Shown here in pieces: positions 47,301 through 59,040 of a stretch of 64,000 nucleotides of DNA. The notes beneath the pieces are model-generated. The model saw nothing but the letters and a program-made list of their open reading frames with translations, was not told the DNA's origin and did no database searches. Source of the stretch: Karalla daura (taxonomy: Eukaryota > Chordata > Actinopteri > Chaetodontiformes > Leiognathidae); NCBI GenBank assembly GCA_029224185.1, contig CM055189.1, forward strand, positions 25,077,070 to 25,141,069, in the 5' to 3' direction. Made by a program: the position numbers and the translations under genes. The number at the start of each line of letters is the position of its first letter. The stretch's first letter is position 1.

Positions 47301-47554
47301 CAAAACCTACTCACACGCACTACTTACGTGGGGCCCTTAGGTGGGTACATTTCTGTCCGACAGTCTTCTGTGTACTGTTAATAAAGGGACAAATGCGGCA
47401 TCACAGTGAGGTGGCCAACAACACGCTCGGACTCATCAAAACAGTGTGTCGAGGAGCACCGGGACTGCGCGGAGACGTCACTTACCGGCGGTATAAATTG
47501 TGCCGACGCCACGGCAAGCAGGGCCGCAAAAGATAGGAGAACACCGTGACCCAT
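43960..47554 (-). CDS. asah1: Acid ceramidase, complete gene, 14 coding exons
   Basis: Lysosomal N-terminal-nucleophile amidase that hydrolyses ceramide to sphingosine and fatty acid. Exons in order: 47554-47486, 47374-47328, 46373-46284 (one border uncertain by 1 nt), 46197-46111, 46005-45927, 45836-45762, 45671-45626, 45539-45395, 45284-45230, 45143-45062, 44915-44784, 44501-44378, 44209-44153, 44049-43960; 392 aa against 395 in human. A signal peptide is clear (MGHGVLLSFAALLAVASAQ). The propeptide and alpha-chain have EDCRTEMYPPKGPT and VPWYTIDLD. The autocatalytic cleavage site and nucleophile is Cys140 in TVCTSVVAEDEKG, equal to human Cys143. The beta subunit has HGRNLDFG, KPLVVNLDFQRTNQTVF, YVGMLTG, NERFSLDGGY, DDRRTPA and ends NCPNPCMPW. 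Tail-to-tail with pcm1, as on human 8p22. Fish a/b duplicate not resolved. Confidence 0.96.
44312..44363. repeat. (GT)n microsatellite in an asah1 intron
   Basis: About 26 GT units in the intron between exons 44378 and 44209. On the transcribed strand it is a CA run just past the donor, and CA repeats near donors can act as splicing enhancers. Confidence 0.95.
46690..46870. repeat. Teleost dispersed repeat in an asah1 intron
   Basis: The words GATTGGGTGTGAGCAG and AAGTGCTTTGAGTGGCCATAA, then AGAAAAGCACTGTATAAGAA, match a phrase found many times in fish genomes (aagcgctttgagtgg, then agaaaagcgctatataa). It is the best recognised interspersed element in this intron. I cannot name its family with certainty. 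Confidence 0.6.
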
Positions 47555-48902
47555 ATCTGTGGAGACTGCGGCCAGGCTGCGCTTCGCCCAGTTGTTATGG
47601 GTTTGAGGACAGGTAAATGCGGAAGCAGCGTCTGTTTGGCTCCAGGAGGTGAGCACACCATTATTAACGAGGGAGGGGGGTTGCCCACTGCTAAAACAAT
47701 GCACAGCGCATTTCTTTACAAACGGTACACACCACATGGATCTAATATTTCTTAACTTACGTCAAAATATACGACGCTTATGTCTTTGGAACACAATAGT
47801 GGAAGTATAGGACAGAATGCGTCATTGAGTCAAAGAAACACCCCTCTCAGTAGAGCGTCAGTGGTCGTTTCCACACGGAAGCGAAAATAATAAACATGAC
47901 CAAGCAGGTCGTGATCAGTGGATCACATGTTCCTTGAAGATAAAACGGCCGCGTCTATCAGACAGCTAGCAAATAAGGCCTTTGACAATATAATGACTGT
48001 ATAGTCCAGCAATAGATTTGTCTCATCGCCCTTCCAGGCTGCCAGAACCACATAGTCTATGGTCAGAACACTTGTTTGGAAGAAAAACCGCCAAACAGGA
48101 CGCACTGTGGACATAATGAACAACAGAAATAACCATTTGTAACAGTTTCTCTGATCGCGTATCTTTAAACTAAGTTGGATTTTGTGTTGACCTTGAATTG
48201 TAGTCTTTATTCTTGAATCAGTGCTTTGAGGTGAGTTAATATTTGAGTTCCTTATCCACCGTCCATAACTGACCAAAAACGTAGATATGGACATTTATTT
48301 ACGGCTAAAGTGATTAAGCTGCAACCACAAGACCATTGTGTTACCCATTAATCAGTAATATTTTCTTTGACCAAACAATATATCATGCCAATGAAAAGGG
48401 ATAGTAGCAGAAATCGAGGATCAAGGAAGCAAAGTAAGGTGAACCAAAAATATTTAGTTGACCGTGTGAAAGGGAAAAGCAGTAAGCCTTCATGAGTCCA
48501 CAGGCAGCATGTGTTTTGAGGGATAGAGAAGGTTAAAATAGACTCGTGGCAACCATCAGACCAAATACTGTCAAACCATCAGTCACACTATAAATTACAA
48601 AACGTTCCGACCTTTCATCGCTGATTCGTTAAAGGTCAGGTTTGACAGCTGTTCGCCCATCGACTCGCACTCACTTTTAGTTTGGGTAACTCCTTGACCA
48701 CTCCATCACTGCAGGCAACAGCAAAATAGCTGCTCAGTCGAGCAGATGGGATTCAAAAACATCACCAAGAAACGAACTGAGCCCCAAAAAAGGATTTTGG
48801 CCATGTCATTTTATTCAAAATACAAAAATAAAACAGATGGTGCATTAAAAGTCAGATCAAGTTACAAAGAAAGACATGGCAGCCATGTAGAGAGCCGAGT
48901 CC
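47555..48902. other. Intergenic between frg1 and asah1
   Basis: Holds the asah1 promoter on the left and the frg1 3' end on the right. No further gene, RNA or repeat is recognised. Confidence 0.5.
48810..48815 (-). terminator. frg1 polyadenylation signal
   Basis: AATAAA on the minus strand about 90 nt past the frg1 stop codon, implying a very short 3' UTR. Confidence 0.6.
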
Positions 48903-51900
48903 TCACTTGCAGTACCGGTCTGCTTTCATTTTGCTTCTCCTGTAATAAAAACAAAAAGACACTGTTACGTCCGTGTCACAATATATCTGCGGGTAAAATC
49001 CTTGGATTTAGAACACATTTGAGAGGCTGCTCTGCGTTTGATCTCATGCAGACGCACACTCGTTTCCTCTACACATGAAAGAGCAGCTGAAGAATAAGGA
49101 CGGGATAAAAATGCAAACGAGAATAAACACGTTCGGCGCGCTCATCTTCACACCTGTCGAGCAGCTCTTCGTGGAACTTCCCGTCCGTCCTGGCTCTCTT
49201 CAGCGAGGAGGAGTCTTCCTCGTTAACCCTGAGACGCCGATCTTGAAAACTCTGAAACTTCTTCCTGCAAGTCACACAACGACGTTTGTGAGGGCCGATG
49301 AAAGCCTCAGAAGACTATGACTCAGCACACGCAAGCCCTTAAACATGACCGACATTTTCAGAACTTATCCTCTTCCCCAACTGACACTGAGACTCTAAGG
49401 AGCTAAATCAAAAAAAAAAAAAAACACATTCAGATATGCAGGCGGGAATTAGCAGGGGATCTGCATGTTGACAGTAGCAGCTAAACGGCAATGGGCTGAA
49501 TGACGAAGCGCCCTCCCCCCATGAATGTCTGAAACGTGCGAAGGGACGGCTTCGACCAGTCCGCTATCCTCATGCGGCGTCTCGTCAGAAACTCCCCCGG
49601 TGTTTGGTTTTATTATGGTTCCCCGGGCCGCACTCCATCCTGAAAGGCGTTTTAGACACCCGAACGCTGCATCAAGACGCAGGCTCAAGGGCAGCCATTA
49701 TCAGCGCGTCAACGTGACGAGTCCATTTCCGCGGCGCGCGTCGGCGACGAATAATGGAGTCGCGGCGCAGGCCGGAGCGCGGCGAGCAAGGGGGAGAGAG
49801 GGGGGGGTGGGGGGGGGGGGGACAGCTTCAGACATATTGCCTGGAAGTTAATAGGCCGCCGACGGGCCGTAAATAAAGCGCTTGCTAAAAGGTGGCGTCG
49901 CCCGCTTCCTCATGCCGCGCCACGGCACCCCATCATGCATCTTGAGAGGCGGCGGACTGATGAGCCACCGGCTTGAGAGCGGCAATCTCGCGTGCGGGGG
50001 GGGGGGGGGGGGGGGTGCCATTTCGCTGTCAAAACGGCGGCAGCCCGGGCCGACGCGACGCGAAGCGAAGCTAACGGGGAGGGGGAAATCGCCGCCACCC
50101 CCCCCCCCCCCCCCCCCCCCCCGTCGGGATGAAATACCCGGGCTCTGTTTCGGAGAGAGAACCGAGAGGTAGACTGAGAGGTGCGGCTCTCTGGAGTGCA
50201 GCTCAAACAGACGGAGCGGAGAGCTTTAAATCGGGAGAAACGGGACAGCCACCGTCTAAGCTGACAGTGCAACCGTCTCTTTTCTCTGAGCTCAGGATGG
50301 GCCGACGCGTGTATGACAACACCGGCTCAGAGCAAGACTGAATAACCGACGGCGTGATAACCGTCTGCAACATGCATGTCCGCATCTGTCCAATCTGCTC
50401 GCACGAGCGGAACAACTCCAGAACCGCCCCTCCCCCCGGCTCCCATTTCCTGCATTTCCATGGGAACGGGTGGCAAGCGATGCTCCACAACGTACACAAT
50501 CTGGCTTCCAGAACCCGGATGTCTTTAGGTAGAGGCACTCGAGAGTGTCGCGGCAAGACGTCCGAGATGTGTCCTCATTAAAAAAACAACGGACGACCCC
50601 AGGAATGCGCCTATACACACATGGCCCGAGTCTTCCAACAGAAGTCCGGAAACTCGCTATCGGTCGGTCGCCGGTGCGTTGCGTCGCAGCGTACAGTGAG
50701 TCAACGCGCGGCTGGGGACACCTACACGTAATTGACCTCGCAGGCCTTGACGTTTCCCCGGTCCTCCTCTGCGATGTCATCTTTGCGCTTGGCCTCACGT
50801 TCTGTGCTCGACCTGATCTGTCCGGGAGAGAAGGGACAAGTTTTGCATTATATATCGATGGCATCACCCCCTCCGAGGCGAGCGAGGTCACAAACACCGC
50901 CCCCCCCCCCCCCCCCCCCCCCCTCCGTCTCCTCAGCCTGGGCCCCACACACAGAGGGCGCACGCCTCAAACGAAAGGATTAACATGCAGCCTCGCGGAG
51001 GAGCGCGATTTACACGTCACCTTCACCATCTCGTCGTCCCCCGCTGTCTTGCTGTTGGCCACGATGTCCCCACTGTCACTGTAGGAGATGAAACAGCTAT
51101 TTGCGGCCAGGAGAGCCATTTTGCCCTGCGGCAGGACAGACAGCAAACAGAGGAGGGGGGGGGGGGGGGGCGGCAGATTAGATGGAACTGCGGTGGGAAC
51201 GGCTGTTGTGACAAGACACGAAAGCCTGCCTCGTGTTTGATGCGGACGAGTCTCAAGGTCGAGCTGGGCGGGTTGTTTATAGGTTCGACAAAGCATCGAG
51301 GCGCGCCGCAGCGATGAGGTTAGATGTGTCCCGCATAACGAATGAGCCGTTCCTGGCCGCGGCTAAGTGTTATCTCTCGTGGGCCGAACTCCAATCAGCC
51401 GCGAGCCGAGCTGTGACTGGCAGCTCAGGAAAAATGATTCCCCTTTCCTGCTCCGCGCGCCACGGCCGCAAAACAAAGGAACACCTGCAGGTCGATGCGA
51501 CTGTCATGCGCATGGGATACATACATATACAAGAATACATACAGATTTAGATAGATAGATGCTGTGGCATTACCCGGACAGTTCATTTCCATCCAACGGA
51601 ATGAATGAAATAACAGATGAAATGATAAATGTATACGTGCGTATATGTGCATGTATAATGCATGCAAACATGCATCCCCTGCACCACGCTCTGTACGTGC
51701 ACATCCCCCCTGACCAGATGAAATCCACACGTGTACTCACATCCTGGAAGACCGGCTCCCACTGTTCCCTGGCCCCGATGGCATCAGAGCGGCCCACGAC
51801 CAGACCCTCAGAGTTGATGCCCAGGTACTTGCCATATCCCGACTTCAAGGCTACTCTGCAACAGCACCAACAACCAGGGACACTCAGCAGCAGCTACCGG

Positions 51901-54856
51901 ACACTGGACACAGGCATCAGCTCTCAAAAGGAAGACTTTACGTATGGGGAAAAGGCTAAACTCTGTTCTTTCTACTACTTGGCATAGTTGGCTTGGTTTG
52001 GTTTGGTTTTGATGACTGGGAAGGTTATAGACCATGGACGTGGGCAGTCCACCTCAAAGAGGGGCTGAGAGGGCCCATGGGAGGGTAAATTGCAGCAGGA
52101 CATCCGGACAAAATAAAGATCCCCTGCAGCCAGGTATTAAATCTGTGGCTGGATGCAAATGCGCCGGGCGGTTTGTCTTTGTGCGCTCACCTTGTATCTG
52201 ACAGCTTGATGGCGGTGAACTGTTCTGGCGGGTCGGGCCCTTCATCGTCTGAAACGCACACAGTTTACCTTTGAAACAGTCTCACGGTTGCTTCTGTCAC
52301 TTTTCCAATGCGGTTATAGAGTTGTACGCAGAATTGTGTCGTGGTTTCTTTTGCTGCTTGTTTGGTTCACATGTCTATGATATGAGAAATTTATGTCCTG
52401 GCGTTGACAGAACAGCATTTACTATTCAGTTAATCACCGTGTAATGATCCCGTGCCATGATTAAGAATGTGCATAATCTTTTATTCTCTTCTCGCCAAAT
52501 TCCTCGGGACCGGTGCCTTTACTTATGCATTCTTGTGATGAATAATTCAGACCCTCTAGCTAGGTAGCGCTGCGTGGTTCTGGGTCCAGTTCACCGGCAC
52601 GGAGACATTTGGATATGGATCTGGAGGCAGCTGTTGTGGTACATTTAAGTGCTTCATATTTACACCCAGGTCTGCAGGCTTCTTGATGAGCATTACAGTG
52701 AAACCATGGCGTGGCTTTGTGTTGAATCATGCAGGGTTGGGGTTGAAGCACGATCAAGGGAAGCATCACTAAAATGTGGCTAAAAATGTGACAAGATACT
52801 TCTTCCAAGGTCTGAATATCTCTCAAATACATCAGCTGCCGAGCCTCAGAATAGACCAAGAGGACACCTTGGAGAGTTCCCTCTGATCTGCAGGTGAACG
52901 GTAACATTTTCTGCCATTTTTCAAAACCTGCCGTATCTACCGGAGTGTGGTACCGGAGCAGAGAATCCAGTCAGGAGGGGGAAATCTCTAATCTCCATTT
53001 CTGTACTCGTGTCTGCTTTCATCTCGTAAGAAAAAAAAAAAGACCTCATGAGCAGAGGCTGAAGTCACTTTCTCTGGCTCTCACGAAATACACAGACAGA
53101 ATGCTAGAATGCGCTAAGAAAAGACGAGGAATACTCAGACTCCTCTGAGGCGGCCCATCGCCGAAATCCTCTCACCTTTGTGCGGCGCGCCGACCGTGAA
53201 GAGCCCACTGTCCAGGGCGTGGACGTAAGAGTTGTTCTGCATCTCTATGGCAACCGTTCCAGTGATTTCCCCAAAGCTGCCGACAGACCACCACCCAGCT
53301 GGCAGGCGGAAAAATACGGCTCGATGAAGTCGTTTCTCACACCGTCACACTGTCAGAAACCCTCTTTAAGCGGCTCCTTGTTTTCAAATGCCAATTAAAA
53401 CCTACTTAACACCGTGTGTTCGCTCAAAAAGATGAGATTTGTGCTAATCGTTAACTTCCATCGACCACACAGCTCATCCTTCTCCCAATAAGTACAAATC
53501 CACACACTCTCCCGCAGTAACTCTGTCCCTTACTCTATTTACAGTAAACACCAAAGGAATAATCCCATCTAGCTGAAAATGAATAGGATAAGCTTTCTGT
53601 TAGTTGACACTACCAGTGCATAAACATTACAGAACGATATAGAACTTAACATACCAACAACATCAACTTTTCTCTCTTCATCTGCGGCTTTTCTCTTCTT
53701 ATCCTTGTGCTTCTTCTTTTTGCTGTGAAAAAAAAAAGAAGAGAAAAATTAAATCCAAAACCTTGGCTTGGCGTTCGTTGCTTGGTTTGCTTGGAAACGG
53801 ACACCAAGGCTCTGGCCAGAACTGGCCTGCTGTAGCCTTTAAGATGTAAGGCAGCACTTATAAGAGAGCAGCGTTTCCCTGCTCTCTCTCTCTGACTGAC
53901 TGTCCACCCTTTTGTGTTTTCACCTCCAACCGCAGGTATTACTGTTGAATGTGGTCAGATACGAGGTCTGCTATGATACAATAAGATAATCCTTTATTAA
54001 TCTGGGAAATACCCAGTGCTGGGACATGAAGGTGGACAGTGACAGAGGTAGATAAGTAAAAAGCAACAAATATAAAAGAGCAGACACAGAAGTGGTCAGG
54101 TAATAGTCTAGTGGGAGCAATGCTACAGCTGTGACTGTGCACCCTGAAGTACCCCCAGCATCATTGCCATTAACTTCATCTCTTAACTACACTAAAAAGC
54201 CCCATAACAAAAAAGTGCATGATATTTTCAAACATGCCAGACCCAAATATATCTTCGACTTTTCTTTTATTTATCCCTTTGGGACTTAAAGTCAAGCACA
54301 TCTTTGCGTCGTTGTCCTTTTAAAATGTATTGTTCTTTTTTCATAAATACAAATAGAAGTCAGTGCCGTATCCTTTTAATCCTTTATCTTATAGTTATTC
54401 TATTTAAAGCGTTGGATCTTTGGCACTTCATACACTCGCCAGACTCATCTTCTCTTTCTCAATTTGACGAAACAAGGCGAAACAGTGGATCTTGAACATT
54501 TGCTGGGTATACAGCAGTAATTTATACACGACTCGGTAGCACTTGAGATGTTCTACATGCGATGCTGTTTAGAGCCAAACATCCCACGGAGCATGGGGAT
54601 TATTTATTTCCAAACATGTAACAGTTGTATACAGTAACCTGCGACACGCAAGAGTGTTTGGAAGTGGCCGATCTGCCTCCCTCATGTAACAACAATGTAG
54701 CCGCAGCTAGCTTTAGCTTAGCTTCTACTGCTCAGGAAGCCGCATGTAATACCGCAGCTCCCAGCGCTCAGAGGCATTTAGTGCGGCAAACACTTACCCC
54801 TTGTTCAAGCCTTTTAAAACCAGCTTGGTTGATTTTACGTGAGAATATTCCGCCAT
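48903..54856 (-). CDS. frg1: FRG1 (FSHD region gene 1), complete, 9 coding exons
   Basis: Actin-bundling and RNA-binding nuclear/nucleolar protein associated with spliceosomes. Exons in order: 54856-54798, 53722-53655, 53298-53176, 52248-52191, 51855-51741, 51125-51021, 50817-50726, 49264-49154, 48939-48903; 255 aa, human 258. The start MAEYSHVKSTKLVLKGLNKG is followed by a Lys-rich nuclear-localisation stretch (KKKKHKDKKRK). A fascin-like beta-trefoil core has FGEITGTVAIEM, YVHALDSGLFTVGAPH, GPDPPEQFTAIKLSDTR, LKSGYGKYLGINSEGLVVGR, EQWEPVFQDGKMALLA and SKTAGDDEM. The C-terminal part has NYVKKFQSFQD and ends KMKADRYCK, as in human. It lies just upstream of asah1 on the same strand. A CpG-rich block with long G/C runs sits in the intron 49265-50725. 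Splice phases all agree. Confidence 0.97.
49640..50330. other. CpG-rich, homopolymer-rich block in a frg1 intron
   Basis: Dense CpG (many CGGCG, CGCGAC and CGAAGCG words) stands out from the AT-rich surroundings. It holds G runs at 49809-49821 and 49996-50015 and a 25-base C run at 50098-50122. No coding exon is recognised. It could be an internal promoter or CpG island of frg1, or of an antisense transcript. Confidence 0.5.
50900..50923. repeat. Poly(dC) run of 24 in a frg1 intron
   Basis: Located between the frg1 exons at 50726-50817 and 51021-51125, in a 203-nt intron. A 16-base G run (51155-51170) lies just beyond the next exon, 30 nt upstream of its acceptor in transcript order. Confidence 0.95.
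53960..54140. repeat. Teleost dispersed repeat in the first frg1 intron
   Basis: Contains GATACAATAAGATAATCCTT followed by TATTAATCTGGGAAATACC, the same wording as the common fish element that reads aagataatcctttattagtc and then a ggggaaat phrase. The copy is degenerate. Confidence 0.55.
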
Positions 54857-57800
54857 TGTTTTGGCTACTTGCTGGCGCAGCTACTGAGCTGTTTGGATGA
54901 CGACACTGAGGGTACGGTAGCCGCGGAGGTACCAACCTTCTGTGTTTCTCCTCCAGCCCAATTTCAGAATGTTTCACTACTCACCTACCCAGAGGAAAGT
55001 AGGTCTGCGACTATTTATATTAATATTGTGTATGATTAAATTATAGGAGAAAAACTATACTTGACCTAATTCATGATATACTAGATTTTCATTTTCGATT
55101 CAGGAGCATCCACCTGTGACCAGATTGAAACATGCAAGCATCCATACAAATATCCCCAAGGCTGCATGCTTTGTTGTAATGTGCACTTTCCAGTGATTCG
55201 ATTGTCAGTGAATACCCATACCTGCCTAATATACCGTCAGTTTACCAAAGGGTTAGGGTTAATATCATTGCTTGATATCCATAGCACATAATCTTGACTG
55301 AATACATTTCAGACTCATTTATGGGATATCATAAATATCATAGGAGGCATTCTGCTGTAAATATCTGGAAATGAGATCAGAAGCGGAATTGATCTCCCAT
55401 CCACCTACCCCCCCCCTCCCCACACACACACACACACGCATACACACACAGATGTGTGAAATGTTCTTATCCCTGTCATACCGCTCACCTCAAGTGCAAA
55501 AATAGCCCCACCAATCAACTAGAGCCCAAGTATGCTGTCCTCACATGGCTACATATGCTAATATTGGCTCATTTAGCAGGAATAGCCCAATCAGGAACCT
55601 GTGACGGGAGGTAATAAATCATTTGTGGACACTGTCAAGAAGTAAAATAAATTAGACAGTGGCTTGTGCTATCTGCTCACTGCAGTAAAACCTGACTAGT
55701 AAGAACTCAATCATCTCACAAAATAAGAGCCCAGTCTGTTGGAAAAAAAAGGAGATGAAGGCTGCCTGGAGCCAGCCAGGCTCTCCATAATAACTCTGGC
55801 CTCCAGTCTCAATTGATGCAGGAGGGAAACTACTGTAATACCTTACTGAGAGTCCTGGTGCTGCTGTGAATGAGGAAAGTTGGTTCAGCAAGTGAAAGAT
55901 TAATTTGGCCAAAAACAGTCTTGTGAGCTTACAGGAAGTTAGCCAGTGGGGTTTTCATGAAGTCATGAATCAACATTTTACCCAGCCTAAACTGAGTTCC
56001 AATTGACCTGCTGTCATTTGTCATAGGCAATGATACTTTGACAGCAATCCCTGTTGTTGATGGGATTAACAGTCATGACCCTTACTGAGAGAGTCGAGTG
56101 GTTAAGCCCATAAGTACTTAAAAGGAGATGAAGGAAGACAAATGTCAAGCAGAATGGGAAGACACACACCCATGCCGCTGCAGGACCTTCCTCTGTCAGT
56201 AATTAAATGATTCCTGTCATCAAAAAGGCACAATGTATTATGATGAAAATATCTTGAAATATGTAGGATCCTTACCTATCAATATCATCCTAATAACCAA
56301 AGCAAATCATTTATCCCAATGGACAATTCAGGAAACCCAGGCCCAGAGTACTATTCAAACATTACAATCGATATTTATTTAAAACTTGAAGCTTTGTGTG
56401 CTTAAAACATCATCAGAGTGCAGGTTTGGCGCTTCAGAGAAAACATTTCAGCATCTTTGCTCTACTAAAGCAAAGCTAACATTTAACATCAGCGTCTTAT
56501 TGTTGTTTCAATGAACAAATCAGCAAGACTGCAACTTGCAGTTAAATAACACCAAAACAACATGTCAGGAAAACAAATACCTTGATAAGCAATGAAAAAC
56601 AGCCCTTACATACCTCCCGTTGTCTGCATATTCATTGCTTCAGATGAATCACGATACCAGCGTGGTGCAGTCATTAAGACAAGCTTGGCGGAGTGAGTGA
56701 AAACCCTCCTCACAGCCTTTAGGATGATACGAGGTATGCAAATAACCTGTCAGTGTGACACCTCTCACGGTCTGAATGTTAGATCTGTCACCTGGTGAGG
56801 GATGAGTTCATTCAGGAACGCTCCCGCGTCCTTTGTGTCTTTGATGTCCTTGTTAAAGTGCCTTTTGTCTAACAAGTCTGCCTGCTCCATTAGCTGCCTT
56901 TCAGCTGTGAAAAAGCACATTTATCATCCTTTATGTATACAATGTACAAAACCCATAACAGCGCTGGCAAGAAATTAACTCCTTGTTGTGGTCAAATCTT
57001 CGATCATTTCAGGAGCATAATCAGCATTACACGCATAACCGCATTACACTTTCATTTGAGGTTGCTAATTTTTAGCTCTGGGCTCGTGCCTGTCAGTTGA
57101 CCATTCGTCATTGTCATAGTCAAATACCAGTTGCATAAAATAGCGCAGACAGTCATGTTGTTAGTGTTAAGACTTGGCTACAGAGAAATAATGATGTTTT
57201 TATTTCGCAAAATCAATGTCAGTCTTTATATACATGTTACCATCGGTGTATTATGTGCTCTGCTAATTATCTGACACATTCTCATAAACAAAGAGTTTTA
57301 GATGAATTTATACATAACAAATAAGCTGCCATGGCAGTCCGCTATCTCGAAACTGCAGCCACTGGCAAGGAACAAATAGAACTGACACGTTTTCCTGTGA
57401 GCCAGCGCTTAGATGCAAGAGGAGAAGATCAACGAGAGACGCTTTTTGATACATGGCGGCTACCATGGTTGCAAAATGTATTCGAAACAGGGAGGCGCTA
57501 GAGTGCACTATTTTGTATAGTTTGAATGCAATACACAGTTTCACCATTAGATGGAGGTAATTCTGACACATCGTCTGTTTAATGTCTGACTGGCGCACAC
57601 TTCAGTTCAAACAATTCCCGAACACGTCAGGACCCCTCTAACTATAGCAGTTACTCCATCATGTCACAATTCATAACATTCTTGCAAAAATTAGCACATT
57701 AGAATTCCACTCATTAAATGCTTATGTTGCTGTGAACTTGTGTTCCAAAATCATACAGCTGCAGTTTTCATTTGTGGGAGCGTTTGCGATCAGAGTGTGA

Positions 57801-57859
57801 GCAGTGTCCCTGGCAGGAAGTCTAATAAATTTCACTGGTTACTGGCCTCTGCCACGGTG

Positions 57860-58250
57860 TCCCTTTACACAGACTTGGTTTGAACTTTGTTCACAGACCT
57901 GAACCTCAAAGCAACCGGGGGGAGGAGAGTGTCCGGTGTGGGAACATCGGCATCGCTTCTCCGCTCTTTGCAGATGATGTGGTTCCTTTAGCTCCATCAG
58001 ACTGTGACCTCCAGCGGCCGCCAGGGTGGTTTGCAAACGACCATGATATGGTTCCCAGCTGGTTGGTGCTGGATTGCTCCCTTTGGACTGGGAGTGAGTT
58101 GCTGGACCGATCGAAGCGCTCCAAATATTTTGTGGTCTCGTTCACAAGTTAGGGTAGAATAGAGCGTGAAATTATAGGAAGAGGCACCAGCAGACCCCCA
58201 CCACATCAGTGGGTATAGAGCGTGTAGAGAGAATGAATGGATGGATGGTG
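57860..58250 (+). mobile_element. RTE/Rex-like LINE relic with internal deletion
   Basis: A reading frame at 57880-58152 carries QSNRGEESVRCGNIGIASPL followed by FADDVVPLAPSDCDLQ. This corresponds to the fish non-LTR reverse-transcriptase block usually written GNLRIASLLFADDVVLLAPS. The catalytic F-A-D-D is kept, but the frame degenerates after DCSLWTGSELL. The sequence then jumps to a GATG/GGATGG-type 3' end at 58230-58247 (GAATGGATGGATGG), so most of the C-terminal half is deleted. The terminal tetranucleotide repeat supports an RTE-type element. Dead copy. Confidence 0.75.
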
Positions 58251-58894
58251 CAGCCTCCGCAGTTACCTATCGGTGTGAAGCTATTCATTTACCAGTCAAC
58301 GTACATGACAAAACGTGAGTGGACATTAAATGGCTCCTACATGTTGAGTTGAATGGTCTAATGATGTCTTTCATCTCAACACCATCCTCACCTTTCGTAA
58401 TTACCTCTACTTGACTTGTTTGTACGACTGTCTCCTCACCCCCTGTGTCACTTCCAACACTTTCTCTGTTTTCATCCTTCACTGCAAAAACTTTTACTCA
58501 AGTCACTTACGTCACCCTCTGCCGACCCCCTTTTGTCCTACATCTGTCACATGTAATCCTCTGGTGGGGATTTAGGTGATAGAAGGTTAAGTTGCTGACA
58601 GTGTGGAGCAGGTGTTTTCATAAGTGGCAGCATGCTGTTACATTGCACTATGGCCTCCCTCTCACTTTGTCAGTGTCACAGCTCCCTCACAATGTGCTTC
58701 CTCTGCTTTCACGGCTTGTTTTTCCCTGTGAGGTGCTTCCCACTTAATGATCACGCTTCCACACAGTCTTTCGTTCAGTCATATATTTAAAGTCATGCAG
58801 GGTATATGCAACATTTCCTCATTTAATGTTTAAAAAAAAAGCTGGATATAACCTGCGTCGTTGGTCATTTCAAGGCTCAACATTTCGGTAATTC

Positions 58895-59040
58895 ACTCAG
58901 TGGTCTGCTGGAGCCCATCGCAGCACTCACCAGTCACTCTCCCTCTTGCACACACCGACAATTTAGATTCCAATCAACCTAAACATGCATGCTGTTTGTC
59001 TCTGGGAACCAGAAAACAGCAATAACAGCACTAACCACTC
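58895..59040. repeat. Dispersed repeat fragment
   Basis: Contains GCTGGAGCCCATCGCAGC, CACTCACCAGTCAC and AATCAACCTAAACATGCATG. These match a classic teleost repeat that reads ggctggagcctatcccagc, then a cgccagtccatcgc phrase, then aattaacctaacctgcatgt. The copy is degenerate and possibly extends further on either side. Confidence 0.6.

Noticed and set aside
57310..57600. Possible MITE (words such as GGCGCTAGAG and CCATTAGATGGAGG)
   Set aside because: The wording is reminiscent of fish repeats, but no ends or terminal repeats could be defined.
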